A stretch of DNA of 6,233 nt from Bordetella parapertussis (GTDB lineage: Bacteria > Pseudomonadota > Gammaproteobacteria > Burkholderiales > Burkholderiaceae_B). Of this stretch, positions 6,016-6,233 are shown piece by piece. The stretch lies in assembly GCA_945895265.1 (NCBI GenBank), contig CAMDEF010000082.1, positions 1 through 6,233 of the forward strand. The letters run 5' to 3'. Under the pieces are notes generated by a model. It ran no database searches and was not told the origin of the DNA. It saw only the letters and a program-made list of their open reading frames with translations. Both the position numbers and the translations under genes were made by a program. How positions within the stretch are numbered: position 1 is the first letter of the stretch; every line of letters starts with the position of its first letter.

Positions 6016-6048
6016 CAGTCAACCGCAGTCAACCGCAGTCAACCGCAG
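6016..6048. repeat. 10-bp direct tandem repeat, 3.3 copies
   Basis: CAGTCAACCG occurs three times without mismatch (6016-6025, 6026-6035, 6036-6045) followed by a partial CAG (6046-6048). It begins 2 bp beyond the stop codon of the minus-strand dehydrogenase gene. On the minus strand each unit reads CGGTTGACTG and so contains TTGACT, a -35-like hexamer, once every 10 bp. It is a small minisatellite-like array outside coding sequence. Confidence 0.9.
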
Positions 6049-6050
6049 AC

Positions 6051-6233
6051 TTAAACGCCGGCAAACTCGCGTAAGCGATTAAACACCGCGGTATCAAACT
6101 CAAGCCCTTCTTTTAAATTGCGCGCGCGTTCTTTGAAAGAGCGTTCTGACGGTATACGAATCTCGTCAACGCCGGGTGCCCGCTTTGAGGTTTTAATGCG
6201 GGTGATCAGGGCGCTGACATCTTCTTTGTACTG
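6051..6233 (-). CDS. Ldh2-family malate/L-lactate dehydrogenase, C-terminal part (5' end outside window)
   Basis: Reading the minus strand from the window edge gives 60 residues ending in a TAA (complement of 6051-6053). They begin QYKEDVSALITRIKTSKRAPG, continue VDEIRIPSERSFKERARN and end LKEGLEFDTAVFNRLREFAGV. This matches the C-terminal end of the Ldh2/MDG oxidoreductase family (malate, L-lactate, L-sulfolactate and ureidoglycolate dehydrogenases): a helix with 'Y..dv..l...ik', then 'pGvdei.iPgE.s...r..r..eGi..d...w..L'. These NAD(P)-dependent cytoplasmic enzymes oxidise 2-hydroxy acids. About 280-290 residues, including the catalytic and cofactor regions, are outside the window, so the substrate cannot be assigned. 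The gene converges on the NTF2-like gene across a 146-bp spacer. Family call rests on a short C-terminal piece recognised by pattern only. Confidence 0.75.
   Translation of the reverse strand, partial: QYKEDVSALITRIKTSKRAPGVDEIRIPSERSFKERARNLKEGLEFDTAVFNRLREFAGV

Noticed and set aside
5795..6022. 75-residue minus-strand frame over the convergent spacer
   Set aside because: It runs through the perfect hairpin and the repeat into the NTF2-like gene in antisense; the composition is not protein-like and no motif is seen.

Overview
The window looks like ordinary chromosomal DNA from a betaproteobacterium of the order Burkholderiales, most likely an Alcaligenaceae-type organism. Three things point there: a periplasmic Bug-family (TctC-like) binding protein beside catabolic genes, a WaaC/WaaA pair for Gram-negative inner-core lipopolysaccharide, and a base composition that by eye is only a little over half G+C. 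The assignment is inference from gene content, not from a marker gene.

Left block (1-2009, all +): the 3' end of an enoyl-CoA hydratase/isomerase gene, a complete Bug solute-binding protein 3 bp later, and a TauE/SafE (TSUP) permease whose ATG overlaps the previous stop by one base. The tight spacing makes this one operon. A plausible reading is periplasmic capture or sensing of an organic acid, CoA-ester degradation, and anion transport, but the substrates cannot be read from the sequence.

Central block (2059-5285, all +): rmlD/rfbD (dTDP-4-dehydrorhamnose reductase, TTG start with a good ribosome binding site), waaC (heptosyltransferase I, 4-bp stop/start overlap) and waaA (Kdo transferase, 9 bp further on). 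These form an envelope-polysaccharide operon: WaaA adds Kdo to lipid A, WaaC adds the first heptose to Kdo, and RmlD makes the last precursor step to dTDP-L-rhamnose. The other rml genes and waaF are not in the window.

Right block (5286-6233): a 232-bp intergenic region with two small hairpins and a weak promoter-like site, then a 128-residue NTF2-like/DUF4440 protein of unknown function. A 146-bp convergent intergenic region follows, with a perfect 10-bp hairpin, a second imperfect hairpin and a 3.3-copy 10-bp tandem repeat. At the right edge, on the minus strand, is the C-terminal end of an Ldh2-family malate/L-lactate dehydrogenase.

I found no mobile element, CRISPR array, RNA gene or evident new system. 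The least explained DNA is the two intergenic regions of the right block.
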